Shown: positions 36,035 through 44,543 of the stretch, piece after piece
Numbering within the stretch: the first letter of the stretch is position 1
Layout of the letters: every line of letters starts with the position of its first letter
Assembly: GCF_000328705.1 (NCBI RefSeq)
Contig: NC_019673.1
Location: 4,960,001-5,024,000 of the forward strand
Length of the DNA: 64,000 nucleotides
Direction: 5' to 3'
Source: Saccharothrix espanaensis DSM 44229
GTDB taxonomy: Bacteria > Actinomycetota > Actinomycetes > Mycobacteriales > Pseudonocardiaceae
The notes under the pieces: generated by a model
Database searches by the model: none
Told to the model about the DNA's origin: nothing
What the model saw: the letters and a program-made list of their open reading frames with translations, nothing else
Translations under genes and position numbers: made by a program

Positions 36035-37029
36035 AGGGCCGCCGCCCCGTACCGCCGCACGGCCCACACCAGCACCGGGCCGCCGAGGAACGCGGTCACG
36101 ATCGCCACCGGCACCTCGCCGGTGGGCAGCAGGACGCGCGACCCGATGTCGGACACCAGCAGCAGCACCGGGCCGAGCACGACGGCGAACGCCATCGCCC
36201 ACGGCACGGACGCGCCCGCCAGCCGCCGCGCCACGTGCGGCACCATCAGGCCGACGAACAGGATCGGTCCGGCGATCGCCGTCGCGGTGCCGGCCAGCAC
36301 GGTGATCAGCACCAGCGAGGCGGCCCGCACCCTGGTCACGCTCGCGCCGAGCCCGTGCGCCGTGCTCTCGCCGAGCGCGATCACGTCGAGCTGCCTGCCC
36401 AGCAGCAGCGCGGCCACCAGGGCCACCGCGATCACCGACAGCGGCAGCGCGTTCGGCGCCTGCTCGCGGCCGGCCAGCGAGCCGACCGCCCAGAAGCGGT
36501 ACTCGTCGAAGACGTCGGGGAGCATCAGCCGCAGCCCCAGCGACGCGCCGGCCAGCACCGAGCTCAGCGCCACCCCGGTGAGCACCAGGCGCAGCGGCGA
36601 GCCCCGGCCGACCGAGTAGACCAGCAGCGTCGCCACGACCGCGCCGAGCACGGCCACCACGACCTCGCCCAGCGCCGTCGCGGTCAGGCCGAGCGCCGAG
36701 CCGACGGTGATCGCGAAGCCGGAGCCCGCCGTCACGCCGAGCACGCCCGGCTCGGCCAGCGGGTTGCGGGACAGCACCTGCACCAGCAGGCCCGCCGCGG
36801 CGAGCGCGGCGCCCGCGCCGAGGGCCAGGACGGCGCGCGGCACCCGGATGTCGCGGACCACGACGTGGTCGCTCGACCCGTCGAAGGCGAACAGCGCCCG
36901 GACGACGTCGGCGGGTGCGATCGCGTGCGCGCCGACGCCGACGCTGACCACCGCCACGACGGCCAGCACGGCCAGGGCGGTGATCAGCACGGCGGTCAGC
37001 GCGCCGGGTCCTCGGCGCGCGGTCCTCAC
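36031..37029 (-). CDS. Ferric-siderophore ABC permease (FecCD family)
   Basis: A 332-residue integral membrane protein and the first permease of the operon. It shows the landmarks RVPRAVLALGAGAALAAAGLLVQ, SRNPLAEPGVLGVTAG and GPILFVGLMVPHVARRLAG. Its GTG overlaps the stop of the binding-protein gene (GTGA), so translation is coupled from binding protein to both permeases to ATPase. Confidence 0.93.
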   Translation of the reverse strand: MRTARRGPGALTAVLITALAVLAVVAVVSVGVGAHAIAPADVVRALFAFDGSSDHVVVRDIRVPRAVLALGAGAALAAAGLLVQVLSRNPLAEPGVLGVTAGSGFAITVGSALGLTATALGEVVVAVLGAVVATLLVYSVGRGSPLRLVLTGVALSSVLAGASLGLRLMLPDVFDEYRFWAVGSLAGREQAPNALPLSVIAVALVAALLLGRQLDVIALGESTAHGLGASVTRVRAASLVLITVLAGTATAIAGPILFVGLMVPHVARRLAGASVPWAMAFAVVLGPVLLLVSDIGSRVLLPTGEVPVAIVTAFLGGPVLVWAVRRYGAAAL

Positions 37030-38027
37030 TTCGTCAGCAACGGCGCGAACGCCTCGTCCGCCGCGTCGAGGGTCTTCATCGCCGACCGGTAGGTGGCGGC
37101 CTCGGTGTAGCGCAGCGGGTAGGTCTTGCCCGCCTTCACGGCCGGCAGCTCCTTCCACAGCGGCGAGTCGAGCACGTACTGGACCGGCGGCGGGACGGAG
37201 CCGTCCGGCTTGACCGAGTAGGTGATGGCGGTGGCCTCGGCGAGGGCGGTCGGCAGCTCCTCGATCGACGGGTACTCGCTGACCGCGGCCGAGCCGTTGC
37301 CCTTGACCTTCACCTCGCCGTAGTACTTCGCGCCCAGGTCCTCGGCGATGTTGGTGCCCCACGAGCCGTTGAACTCGCGCTGGAAGTTGCCCTTGGCGAC
37401 CTCGCCGTACGCGCCCACGTGGGCGAGCTTGAGGCCGGGCAGCACCGAGGCGTACTTCTCGGTCAGCTTCTTGGACTTGGCCTGGTACTCGTCGCGGACG
37501 GCGTCGAACTCGGTGAGCGAGCCCGCCGCGTCGGCCTGCTTGCGGGACAGCTCGCGCCACATCGACGGCACCGACGGGCCGATCGCCACGACCGGGGCGA
37601 TGTCCTGCAACCGCTTGAGGTCGATGTCGGCCAGCACCGGCTTGGGCACGCCGATGACGATCAGGTCCGGGTCGGCCTGGGCGATCGCCTCGTAGTTCGT
37701 CTCGGCGGCGGTCTCGCCGGCGATCTTCGGCGTCTCCTCGTAGCGCTTGCGGTCCTCGTCGCTCATCAGCGGGATGCCGCGCTGCCAGGTCGAGATCCCG
37801 ACGATCGGCGCGTCGGCCTCCAGCATCGCGGGCACGGCGTAGCCGGTGGCCACGACGCGCTTGGGCGACACCGGGATGGTGATGTCACCGTTGTCCGCGG
37901 TGAACACCCGGGTCTGCGCCTCGGCCGCCGGGGCCGCGTCGGTGCCGGCGGAGGAACCGCAGCCGGCCACGACGGCGAGGGAGAGCGCGAGCGCGCCGAC
38001 GAGTCGGGGGGATCTGGCGATGGACAT
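37026..38027 (-). CDS. Siderophore-binding lipoprotein
   Basis: A 333-residue periplasmic-type binding protein. The signal ends in a lipobox VAGC (C23). The mature protein has the two-lobed class III fold: RVFTADNGDITIPVSPKRVVATGY, IAQADPDLIVIG and a central long helix followed by the second lobe. It captures ferric siderophore outside the membrane for the downstream FecCD permeases. AAGGAAA lies a few bases before the ATG. Ligand type (hydroxamate, catechol) cannot be told. Confidence 0.92.
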   Translation of the reverse strand: MSIARSPRLVGALALSLAVVAGCGSSAGTDAAPAAEAQTRVFTADNGDITIPVSPKRVVATGYAVPAMLEADAPIVGISTWQRGIPLMSDEDRKRYEETPKIAGETAAETNYEAIAQADPDLIVIGVPKPVLADIDLKRLQDIAPVVAIGPSVPSMWRELSRKQADAAGSLTEFDAVRDEYQAKSKKLTEKYASVLPGLKLAHVGAYGEVAKGNFQREFNGSWGTNIAEDLGAKYYGEVKVKGNGSAAVSEYPSIEELPTALAEATAITYSVKPDGSVPPPVQYVLDSPLWKELPAVKAGKTYPLRYTEAATYRSAMKTLDAADEAFAPLLTK

Positions 38028-38079
38028 GCGTGTTTCCTTGCTGTTGCGGTGCTTTCGGGGGTCTGTCGGTTCCGGGGAG

Positions 38080-39003
38080 CTAGTGGTCGTCGTGCTCGTC
38101 ACCGTGCTCGTGCTCGTGGTCGTGCTCGTGGTCGTGACCGTGCTCGTGCTCGTGGTCGTCGTCGAAGTCCTCGACACCGCGCTTCCAGTAGCCGGTGATG
38201 TCGTGGTCCTTCTTGCCCAGGCCGAGCTCGTCGCGGACCCAGCGGCGCAGCGGCTTGATCGAGCCGGCCTCGCCCGCGACCCACACGTAGGCGCGTTCGC
38301 CTTCGGGGACGACGACCTCGCGCACGGCGTCGGCCAGCGCGGTGCCCACGCCGGGCGGCACGTCGCCGCGGTGCAGCCAGCGCACCTCGACGTTCGCGGG
38401 CGCGTCCAGCGCGATCTCCTCGTCGGGGCCGGCGACCTCGATGAACGCCCAGCCGGCCGCGTCGCGCGGCAGCTCCTCCAGCCAGCGCGCGAGGGCGGGC
38501 AGGGCGGTGATGTCGCCCGCGAGCACGTACCGGTCGTAGTTGTGCGGCACGATCAGGCCGCCGGGCGGGCCCGCGACGTGCACGGTGTCGCCGGGGCGGG
38601 CGGCGGCGGCCCACTCCGAGCCGAGCCCGCCGGCGTGCAGGGCCACGTCGATGTCCAGCTCGCCGGTCGCCGGGTCGTAGCGGCGCACGGTGTACTCGCG
38701 CGAGGTCGGCAGCGGCTTGGGCCAGCGCAGCATGAGACCATCGCGCTCGGGCAGGCGCAGCACGCCGTCCTCGCCCGGGAACAGGAGCTTCACGTGCTCG
38801 TCGGGCGCGTGGGCCTGGAAACCCTCGGTGCCCGGCCGGCCCAGCGTGACGCGCAGCAGACCGGAGCCGACCATCGCGGTGCGCACGACGGTGGCCTCGC
38901 GGACGTGGATCGGGTAGCCGACCTTCTCCGCCGAGGTGCCGGCGCGGACCTCGGCGATGCGCTCCAGGTACCGGTCGCGGTGGTCGGTGCGCGGGGCCGT
39001 CAC
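38080..39003 (-). CDS. Siderophore-interacting flavoprotein with His-rich tail
   Basis: A 307-residue ViuB/SIP-type ferric-siderophore reductase. The FAD-binding barrel includes SREYTVRRYDPATGELDID and the linker GPPGGL; the NAD(P)H-like lobe includes YVLAGDITALPALARWLEE and YVWVAGEAGSIKPLRRW, and the C-terminus has the family segment GYWKRG. The last 27 residues are an Asp/Glu/His tail with 11 histidines alternating with acidic residues, encoded by a GTC/GTG-like low-complexity repeat; this could bind iron, nickel or zinc and is unusual for the family. It is the first gene of the uptake operon, 52 bp before the binding protein, behind the iron box at 39151. A GTG start is used. Confidence 0.9.
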   Translation of the reverse strand: MTAPRTDHRDRYLERIAEVRAGTSAEKVGYPIHVREATVVRTAMVGSGLLRVTLGRPGTEGFQAHAPDEHVKLLFPGEDGVLRLPERDGLMLRWPKPLPTSREYTVRRYDPATGELDIDVALHAGGLGSEWAAAARPGDTVHVAGPPGGLIVPHNYDRYVLAGDITALPALARWLEELPRDAAGWAFIEVAGPDEEIALDAPANVEVRWLHRGDVPPGVGTALADAVREVVVPEGERAYVWVAGEAGSIKPLRRWVRDELGLGKKDHDITGYWKRGVEDFDDDHEHEHGHDHEHDHEHEHGDEHDDH

Positions 39004-39150
39004 GCCGACCCCCGGACGAGGTCGACGGTGTTCGCGATGCTCAACTCGGCGCTCCTGGGCGGATCGGGGAGGTGTGGTGGACGGCGAATCCCTTTCCACA
39101 CCAACGGAAGTCGCGGTAGTCCGATCGACGGGCACGCCCCGGCCGGCTAC

Positions 39151-39169
39151 TTAGCTGAAGCTAACCTAA
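39151..39169. promoter_or_regulatory. IdeR/DmdR-type iron box
   Basis: TTAGCTGAAGCTAACCTAA matches the 19-bp IdeR/DmdR consensus TTAGGTTAGSCTAACCTAA at 16 of 19 positions, with the right half-site perfect. It lies 148 bp before the siderophore-interacting protein gene. The Fe2+-bound repressor would block the whole uptake operon (39003 down to 34212) when iron is sufficient. Confidence 0.75.
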
Positions 39170-39340
39170 GTGCCCGGTTCGGGTCCAGCACCACCCCGCC
39201 GGATTTCGTGACATAAGCCACCCGTCGCCGGTGATCAGCCGGGAACGGGCCGTGACGACAGCCGTCCCGCCGCGCGGTGCGGCCGGTACGGGAACACGCT
39301 TCGCGACCGGGTGGGTGCGGTCCGGATAGGCTTCGGCGGT

Positions 39341-39886
39341 ATGACCGACGCGCTGGTGATCGTCGACATGCAGGAACTGATGATCCCGCTGGTCTGGCGG
39401 GGCGAGGAGCTGGCCGGCCGGATCGCCGCCCTGGCCCGTGCGGCGAAGCGGGCCGGCGCGCCGGTGCTCGCGGTGCAGCAGATCGGGGCCAGGGGCACGG
39501 CCTTCGACCCCGACTCCCCCGGCACCCGGTTGAGCGCCCGCCTGGGCCTCGACCGGATCGACGCGGTGGTCCGCAAGTCCGCGACGGACTCGTTCTACCG
39601 CACCGACCTCGCGGCGTCGCTGGCCGCGCGCGACGTGCGCACGATCGTGCTGGCCGGTGTCGCCACGGACTACTGCGTCGACGCGACCGCGCGCTCCGCG
39701 CTGAGCCACGACTTGAACGTCGTGCTGGTCGGCGACGGCCACGCACCGGCCGCGAACGGCGACCCGGAGGCCGGCCTGACGGCGGAGCAGGTCATCGCCC
39801 ACCACAACCGGGTCCTGAGCAAGGCCATCCACCCCGGCGGGACGCTGCGCGTGCTCCCGGCCTCACATGTCGTGTTCTCCCCGTGA
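39341..39886 (+). CDS. Isochorismatase-fold cysteine hydrolase
   Basis: A 181-residue enzyme with the full catalytic triad of the family: D9 (IVDMQ), K79 (RKSATDSF) and C112 (GVATDYCVDAT). The small size and FYRTDL segment point to the nicotinamidase-like or carbamoylase-like branch rather than the larger siderophore isochorismatases. It lies on the other side of the iron box from the uptake operon, so it might share iron control. No 2,3-dihydroxybenzoate genes are nearby, so a siderophore role is unproven. Confidence 0.88.
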   Translation: MTDALVIVDMQELMIPLVWRGEELAGRIAALARAAKRAGAPVLAVQQIGARGTAFDPDSPGTRLSARLGLDRIDAVVRKSATDSFYRTDLAASLAARDVRTIVLAGVATDYCVDATARSALSHDLNVVLVGDGHAPAANGDPEAGLTAEQVIAHHNRVLSKAIHPGGTLRVLPASHVVFSP

Positions 39887-39892
39887 GCGTGA

Positions 39893-39913
39893 GGCACCGG
39901 CCGGAGCGGTGCC
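39893..39913. terminator. 7-bp hairpin between convergent genes
   Basis: GGCACCG at 39893-39899 pairs with CGGTGCC at 39907-39913 around a seven-base loop, seven bases after the hydrolase stop and before the convergent stop at 39955. Confidence 0.5.
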
Positions 39914-39954
39914 GGATGGTCGACGCGCCACCGCTGCCGAACCCGCGGCCGGTG

Positions 39955-40557
39955 TCAGCCGGTGGTGGCGCGGGTGTGGGCCCGGGTGATCCTCTGGGCG
40001 GACAGGGAGTCCCTGAGGTGCAGGACCGAGCCGTCCGTGAAGGTCAGGCGCACGACCGGGGGCACGCCCAGGCTGTTGCCGAGGAACACGGCGTCCAGTG
40101 CGGTCAGGTGGTTCGCGGGCAGTTCGGCGTAGGTGGTGAAGACCGTCTGCGGGTCCTTCTGGAGCAGCTTGGTCGGGTACACGGCGGCCACCCGGCGGTC
40201 GCTGACGACCAGGCGGGCCTGGCCCCGGCTGTGCGCGAAGTGGTCGGCCAGCCGGATCGCGGCGTCGGCGGGACCGCTCGCCACGGCGAAGCAGCCCACC
40301 GTCCGGTCGTCCACCCAGTCGACGTCCGGGTCCGCCGTGACGTGCTCGGTCGGCAACGGCCAGTGGTCCTTGCCCAGGTCCAGTTCCGGCACGTCGCCGA
40401 GCGGGCGGTGGGGCACCCGGACGTCCGGGCCGATCCGGGCCGCGGTGTGGGCCGGGATCGGCGGCAGGCCCAGCAGCAGGCGTTCACCGGGCGCCAGCCA
40501 GAACTGCGCGAGTTCACGCTCGACGGTCTCGTCCTCGGCGTTGAGCGGCTTGCTCAT
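39955..40557 (-). CDS. Unknown protein of the YbaB/WXG100 locus (PH-like)
   Basis: A 200-residue soluble protein. It opens with LAPGERLLLGLPP, and the second half contains ARLVVSDRRVAAVYP and PPVVRLTFTDGSVLHLRD, a strand order seen in bacterial PH/GRAM-like domains. The preceding gene product shares this outline (PGEQLLWAV, LTAQRLVVARTW, RVSFVDGSGVDFLF), so the two may be distant paralogues. The ATG overlaps the upstream stop (ATGA). Function unknown. Confidence 0.7.
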   Translation of the reverse strand: MSKPLNAEDETVERELAQFWLAPGERLLLGLPPIPAHTAARIGPDVRVPHRPLGDVPELDLGKDHWPLPTEHVTADPDVDWVDDRTVGCFAVASGPADAAIRLADHFAHSRGQARLVVSDRRVAAVYPTKLLQKDPQTVFTTYAELPANHLTALDAVFLGNSLGVPPVVRLTFTDGSVLHLRDSLSAQRITRAHTRATTG

Positions 40558-41294
40558 CGGGCACCGTTCGTCAGGTCGAGCGCCCGGCGCGCGGAACCCT
40601 CGTCCGGGAACAGGAAGTCCACCCCGGAACCGTCCACGAAGGACACCCGCAGGCACGGGCGGGACTCGCGCGCGAACGGCGTGATCGAGGCGATGCGCGC
40701 GCGGGGGAACTCGTGCAGGACGGTCACCTCGGGCAGCGGCACCGGTTGTCCCGACGTGTTGCGGCCGTGGTCGTGGTGGCTGCCGGCGATGATCCGGGCG
40801 GCGTCGACGCCGAAGTCCACCACCCCCTTGCCGAAGCTCACCGCCTTGCCCAGCAACGACTTGCGCGGTTCGGCGGCCGGTTCCGGGTCCCACGTGCGGG
40901 CGACGACGAGCCGTTGGGCGGTCAGCACCCACAGCACCACCCCGCGCTTGCCCGGCGCGAACGGGATCGACGGGACCGCCTGGTGGGCCAGGCACCCGGG
41001 CCCTGGCCCGAACAGCAGGTGGTCGGGCGGGGGCGGCTTGTCCAAGCCCGTCACGTCGTCGCCGCCGAGCAGGGCCGCGCCGACCACGTCGAGGGTGAAC
41101 CCGCCCACGCCCCGACCCACCGCGCGCACGCCCCGGCCGAGCAGGCTCTTGCTCGGGTTGCCGACCGCGTCCAAGCCCTCGACGTCGAGGTAGAACGCGG
41201 TCCGGTTGACCGCCCACAGCAGCTGCTCGCCGGGACGGCAGACCCGCAGCCGGGCGATCAGCCCCGGTCCGGGCAGCGACTCGAAGTTGCCCAT
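40554..41294 (-). CDS. Unknown protein of the YbaB/WXG100 locus (PH-like)
   Basis: A 246-residue soluble protein with PGEQLLWAVNRTAFYLDVEG near the N-terminus, a Gly-rich amphipathic middle (KSLLGRGVRAVGRGVGGF and again KSLLGKAVSFGKGVVDFG, an internal repeat) and a C-terminal strand pair. The repeated KSLLG segments are of the kind that lie on membranes. The start is three bases after the stop of the 502-residue protein gene, so it belongs to the same operon. No known family was recognised with confidence. Confidence 0.7.
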   Translation of the reverse strand: MGNFESLPGPGLIARLRVCRPGEQLLWAVNRTAFYLDVEGLDAVGNPSKSLLGRGVRAVGRGVGGFTLDVVGAALLGGDDVTGLDKPPPPDHLLFGPGPGCLAHQAVPSIPFAPGKRGVVLWVLTAQRLVVARTWDPEPAAEPRKSLLGKAVSFGKGVVDFGVDAARIIAGSHHDHGRNTSGQPVPLPEVTVLHEFPRARIASITPFARESRPCLRVSFVDGSGVDFLFPDEGSARRALDLTNGAR

Positions 41295-41297
41295 GGC

Positions 41298-42806
41298 CTA
41301 CTCGTACTCGAAGCCGCGGTTCACGGTGTCCTGCCGCTCCTCGTCCGACGACGGGTCCTGCCCCTTGTTGTAGCCGTACTTGACACCCTGCTCGACGGCC
41401 AGGCCCGGCGCGTTCTCCATGATGCCGTTGGTGACGGCGGTGGGCACGTGGGTGGTGCCGCTGAGCCCGGCGGTGCGCAGACCGGCCTCGGCGAGGTTGG
41501 TGGTCAGCGCGTTGGCGCCCTCGCCGTCGACGCCGTAGCGTGCCGCGAACCGGTTGCCGGTCTTGGACGCCATGGTCGCGGCCTCCTCGACGCCGTCCAC
41601 CACCCGCCCCTCGGCGTTGGCCTTGGTGACGATCTTGGCCAGCGGGTTGGCGTCGATCCGGCGGGCCAGCCACTGCTGCGCCATGTTGCCGTCGCGCAGG
41701 CCCTCGGCCCGTTCCACCAGGTTCTTGAGCGGGCCCTTGCGCAGCTTCTGCAGCATGTCCTCCAGCCGCTTGATCAGCGGCATCAGCTTGCGCAGCAGCT
41801 GGCTGGCCTTGAGCCCCAGCCGCCCGCCCGCGATCGAGACCTGCGCGGTGGTCGCCGCGCCCGCCGCGCCGAGCGAGCCGCCGGCGGTGATCCAGGACGC
41901 GGCGATGGCGGCCAGCCACTCGATGATCAGGCCCATCACCAGCTCTTGCAGGATGTCGACGCAGATCTCCACGAACGCGTCGAACAGGTCGGCGGCCAGC
42001 TCCAGGATCTGCTGGAGGCCGCGGACCTCGTTCGCGAACGCCTTCGAGCCCTCCGCGAACTCGCCCATCTGCTGCCGGAACTTGTCGCCGGCCGTGCCCC
42101 GCCACGCCTCGGCGGTGGAGTCGGCGCGGCCCTTCTCGTGCTCGCCCGCCCGGTCCAGCCACTCCGCGACCTTCGACCAGCCCTGCGCGGTGCTGCGCAT
42201 CTGCTCCGGGTCGCCGATGGCCGGTTCCAGCACCAGTTCCACGATCGGGCTGATCACGATGCCGATCAGGAAGCCCAGGCCGTTGTCGAGGAACGACTGG
42301 CCGGGGCTCATCACCAGTTGGAGCTGCTCCATCCGGGCGTTCACGGCGGCGATGGCCACGTCCGGCGGGCTGCTCGCGCGGGCCACGTCGCCGGCCGTGC
42401 TGACCCACGAGCTGCCGTAGCCCGCGTTCTGCTCCAGGAAGCTCTTGCGCTTGCCGTCGCCGGCGCTGTTGAGGTCGCCCAGCCCGCCGGGGCCGCCCAG
42501 GCCGTTGCCCAGGTCGGTGAACGCCGACCGGATGAGGTCCTCGACCTCCAGGTAGGTCTGCGCGGTCTGGTCGGCGCGCTCGGCGACGCCCTCCATGAAC
42601 GTCTTCGCCTTGCCGGCCATGTCCTGGCACTCCTGGAGGCTGTCGAAGTACGCGAACGCCATCAGCTCGCCCAGCGGGCCGAAGCAGTCGTCGGACACGC
42701 GCGCCTGTTCCAGCAGCGTGGCCAACTGCTCGAAGTTGCCCGCCGCCTCCCGCGAGCCCTTGCCGTGCGCGAGCAGCGCGGCGCTGTCGACGTCGTAGCC
42801 GGTCAC
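41298..42806 (-). CDS. WXG100-like type VII secretion-associated protein
   Basis: A 502-residue mostly helical protein. An N-terminal helical hairpin (about 1-100) resembles WXG100/ESX substrates, and a second one around 195-290 contains AEAWRGTAGDKFRQQMGEF, close to the W-x-G turn motif. Two hydrophobic segments (GLGFLIGIVISPIVELVL, LVMGLIIEWLAAIAASWITAGG) could insert in membrane. The C-terminal 150 residues carry no known toxin motif. The neighbouring YbaB-like gene recalls ESX loci in which an EspL-like protein acts as partner. It could be a secreted effector or structural element; no ESX core gene (EccC etc.) is in the window. Confidence 0.75.
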   Translation of the reverse strand: MTGYDVDSAALLAHGKGSREAAGNFEQLATLLEQARVSDDCFGPLGELMAFAYFDSLQECQDMAGKAKTFMEGVAERADQTAQTYLEVEDLIRSAFTDLGNGLGGPGGLGDLNSAGDGKRKSFLEQNAGYGSSWVSTAGDVARASSPPDVAIAAVNARMEQLQLVMSPGQSFLDNGLGFLIGIVISPIVELVLEPAIGDPEQMRSTAQGWSKVAEWLDRAGEHEKGRADSTAEAWRGTAGDKFRQQMGEFAEGSKAFANEVRGLQQILELAADLFDAFVEICVDILQELVMGLIIEWLAAIAASWITAGGSLGAAGAATTAQVSIAGGRLGLKASQLLRKLMPLIKRLEDMLQKLRKGPLKNLVERAEGLRDGNMAQQWLARRIDANPLAKIVTKANAEGRVVDGVEEAATMASKTGNRFAARYGVDGEGANALTTNLAEAGLRTAGLSGTTHVPTAVTNGIMENAPGLAVEQGVKYGYNKGQDPSSDEERQDTVNRGFEYE

Positions 42807-42834
42807 CGATCCCCCGTCAGCTGTTGGTCGAGCA

Positions 42835-43407
42835 CTACCTCAAGATCGAGCCGAAGCCCTCGTCGTCGTCTCCGACTGGCGGAGCGGCCGCGCGGTTCCG
42901 CGTGACCGGCGGCACACCCGGCCGGCTCTGCTGCCACGCGGGCTGCGGCGGCCCGGCCGGCGGCGCGGCGGGCGGCGGTGCGTGCGGCGGCGCGTGCGGC
43001 CCGGTCTGCGCGGCGGGCGGCACGCCGGGCGCGGTGCCGGGCACCGGGTCCGGGCCGAGCGGCTGGATCGGCGAGTGCGCGTTGAACGCCTCGCTGAACT
43101 GGGCCGTCTTGTCGCCGAGCACCGGGCCGATGGTGTCCTGCAACGCCTGTGCGGCGTGCTGGGTCGCCTGCCGGATGGTGGCCAGGATCTCCTGCTGGAG
43201 CTGCGTGTGGCTCAGCCGCATGGCGTTGGGCCCCAGTTGCAGGCCGAGGACCGCACCCGAGGGCGCGACCGTGACCACCACCGAGCCGTCCGCGCTGCGC
43301 GCCTGCCCGCGCAGCTCGGCGAGCTTGTCCTTGATCTGGGCGACCTTGCCCGCCTGCTCCTGGAACGAGCGGATGGCGTCGTCCAGCCGTGCCCTGCGAT
43401 CCGGCAC
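42835..43407 (-). CDS. YbaB/EbfC-like protein with Pro-rich tail
   Basis: A 190-residue protein. The N-terminal 100 residues match the YbaB/EbfC nucleoid-associated fold: a helix (LDDAIRSFQEQAGKVAQIKDKL), a strand pair (VVVTVAPSGAVLGLQL) and a closing helix (LQQEILATIRQATQHAAQAL). The C-terminal 80 residues are Pro/Ala/Gly-rich and disordered. YbaB-like proteins next to WXG100-like genes are common in actinomycetes and include EspL of ESX-1. It is first in the four-gene operon ending at 39955. Confidence 0.8.
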   Translation of the reverse strand: MPDRRARLDDAIRSFQEQAGKVAQIKDKLAELRGQARSADGSVVVTVAPSGAVLGLQLGPNAMRLSHTQLQQEILATIRQATQHAAQALQDTIGPVLGDKTAQFSEAFNAHSPIQPLGPDPVPGTAPGVPPAAQTGPHAPPHAPPPAAPPAGPPQPAWQQSRPGVPPVTRNRAAAPPVGDDDEGFGSILR

Positions 43408-43571
43408 CTGTCTTCCCCCTAGTCACCACAGGCGCTACTCCATCGGGTCCAACGGTAGCAATCCTCGGGTCCCGGCGGGCGCGGAACGGGGGTAGTCGGC
43501 CGCGCACCCCGTGGCAGAACCGGTTTTTTCGGGTGAATCGCCCACCGGTCCGTCCACCGTGGACCGGGCCG

Positions 43572-44468
43572 TCACCGGTGGGCGTGGCGCAGCGTGTCGC
43601 GCAGCCAGCGCTGGGCCGGGTCGGCGTCGAGCCGGGCGTGCCAGAACAGCCGCACGTCGAGCGCCGGCAGGTCGGCGGGGACCGGGAACCGGTGCAGGCC
43701 CAGGCGCGGGCCGAGCTCGGCGGCCAGGCGTTCGGGGACCAGGCCGACGTAGTCGCTCGACGCCACCAGCAGCACGGCCACGGCGAACGTCGGCACGACC
43801 GCGGCGACGCGGCGGTGCAGGCCCGCCTGCCCGAGGACGTCGTCCAGCGGCCCGCGAGCACGTCCCCGGCGTGACGCCGACACGTGGGGGTGCCGGCACA
43901 GCTGCGCCAACGTCGGCCGGCGGTGCCGCCCCAGCGGGCTGTCGGCGCGCACGACCCCGACCATCCGCTCGCGGTAGAGGTCGGCGGCCCGCAGGTCGGG
44001 GGCCACGACGTCACCCACGCCGATGTCGAGGTCGACCGAGCCGTCCCGCAGCGCCTCCGTGCTCTCGCTGCCCTCCGCGACGAAGCGCAGGACCACTCCC
44101 GGCGCGACGGCCGCGGTCGCCTTGACCGCCGCCGTCGCCAGGGTCGCGGCCACGCCGTCGTTGATGCGGATGGTGAAGGTGCGGTCCAGGTCGGCGACCG
44201 AGACCTCGCGGTCGGCGCTGACCAGGGCCGCCGCCTCGTCCAGCAGGGAGCGCACCCGCGGCGCGACGCGCAGCGCGAACGGCGTCGGCGCCATCCCGCG
44301 CCCCGCGCGCACCAGGATCGGGTCGCCCATCGCCCGCCGCAGCCGGCCCAGCGCCCGGCTGGTCGCCGGGATCGACAGGTGCAGGCGCTCGGAGGCGGCC
44401 GTGACACCGCCCTCCCGGAGCAGGGCGTCGAACACGCGCAGGAGGTTCAGGTCGAGCTGTTCGGGCAC
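43572..44468 (-). CDS. LysR-family transcription regulator
   Basis: A 298-residue regulator. The winged HTH is DLNLLRVFDALLREGGVTAASERLHLSIPATSRALGRLR (about 4-42), followed by the linker helix and an effector-binding domain (about 90-290) with ESTEALRDGSVDLDIGVGDV. It is divergent from an MFS exporter gene 75 bp away, the classic LysR arrangement, so it probably controls that exporter in response to its substrate. A GTG start is used; TTG codons further upstream are in frame, but would place the operator-like TTGC-N7-GCAA inside the gene. Confidence 0.88.
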   Translation of the reverse strand: MPEQLDLNLLRVFDALLREGGVTAASERLHLSIPATSRALGRLRRAMGDPILVRAGRGMAPTPFALRVAPRVRSLLDEAAALVSADREVSVADLDRTFTIRINDGVAATLATAAVKATAAVAPGVVLRFVAEGSESTEALRDGSVDLDIGVGDVVAPDLRAADLYRERMVGVVRADSPLGRHRRPTLAQLCRHPHVSASRRGRARGPLDDVLGQAGLHRRVAAVVPTFAVAVLLVASSDYVGLVPERLAAELGPRLGLHRFPVPADLPALDVRLFWHARLDADPAQRWLRDTLRHAHR

Positions 44469-44470
44469 AG

Positions 44471-44485
44471 TTGCATCGTACGCAA
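44471..44485. promoter_or_regulatory. TTGC-N7-GCAA motif, candidate LysR box
   Basis: An inverted repeat TTGC-ATCGTAC-GCAA containing the T-N11-A core of LysR boxes, in the 75-bp spacer between the LysR gene and the exporter. Confidence 0.45.
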
Positions 44486-44543
44486 GTCTGTATGGCAAAT
44501 GTTGCGTGGCACGGCGGGTACGGGTCTCTTTAGCGTCGTCGTC

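Noticed and set aside
38080..38160. GTCGTG/GTGCTC low-complexity tract considered as a satellite repeat
   Set aside because: It is the coding sequence of the His/Asp/Glu tail of the siderophore-interacting protein.
37419..38198. Plus-strand open frames opposite the siderophore-binding protein
   Set aside because: Repetitive Gly/Arg/Asp composition and no start signal; the minus-strand operon explains the sequence.
39341..39886. Isochorismatase-fold enzyme as part of catechol siderophore synthesis
   Set aside because: It lacks the aryl carrier domain and length of EntB-type proteins, and no dihydroxybenzoate or siderophore NRPS gene is adjacent.
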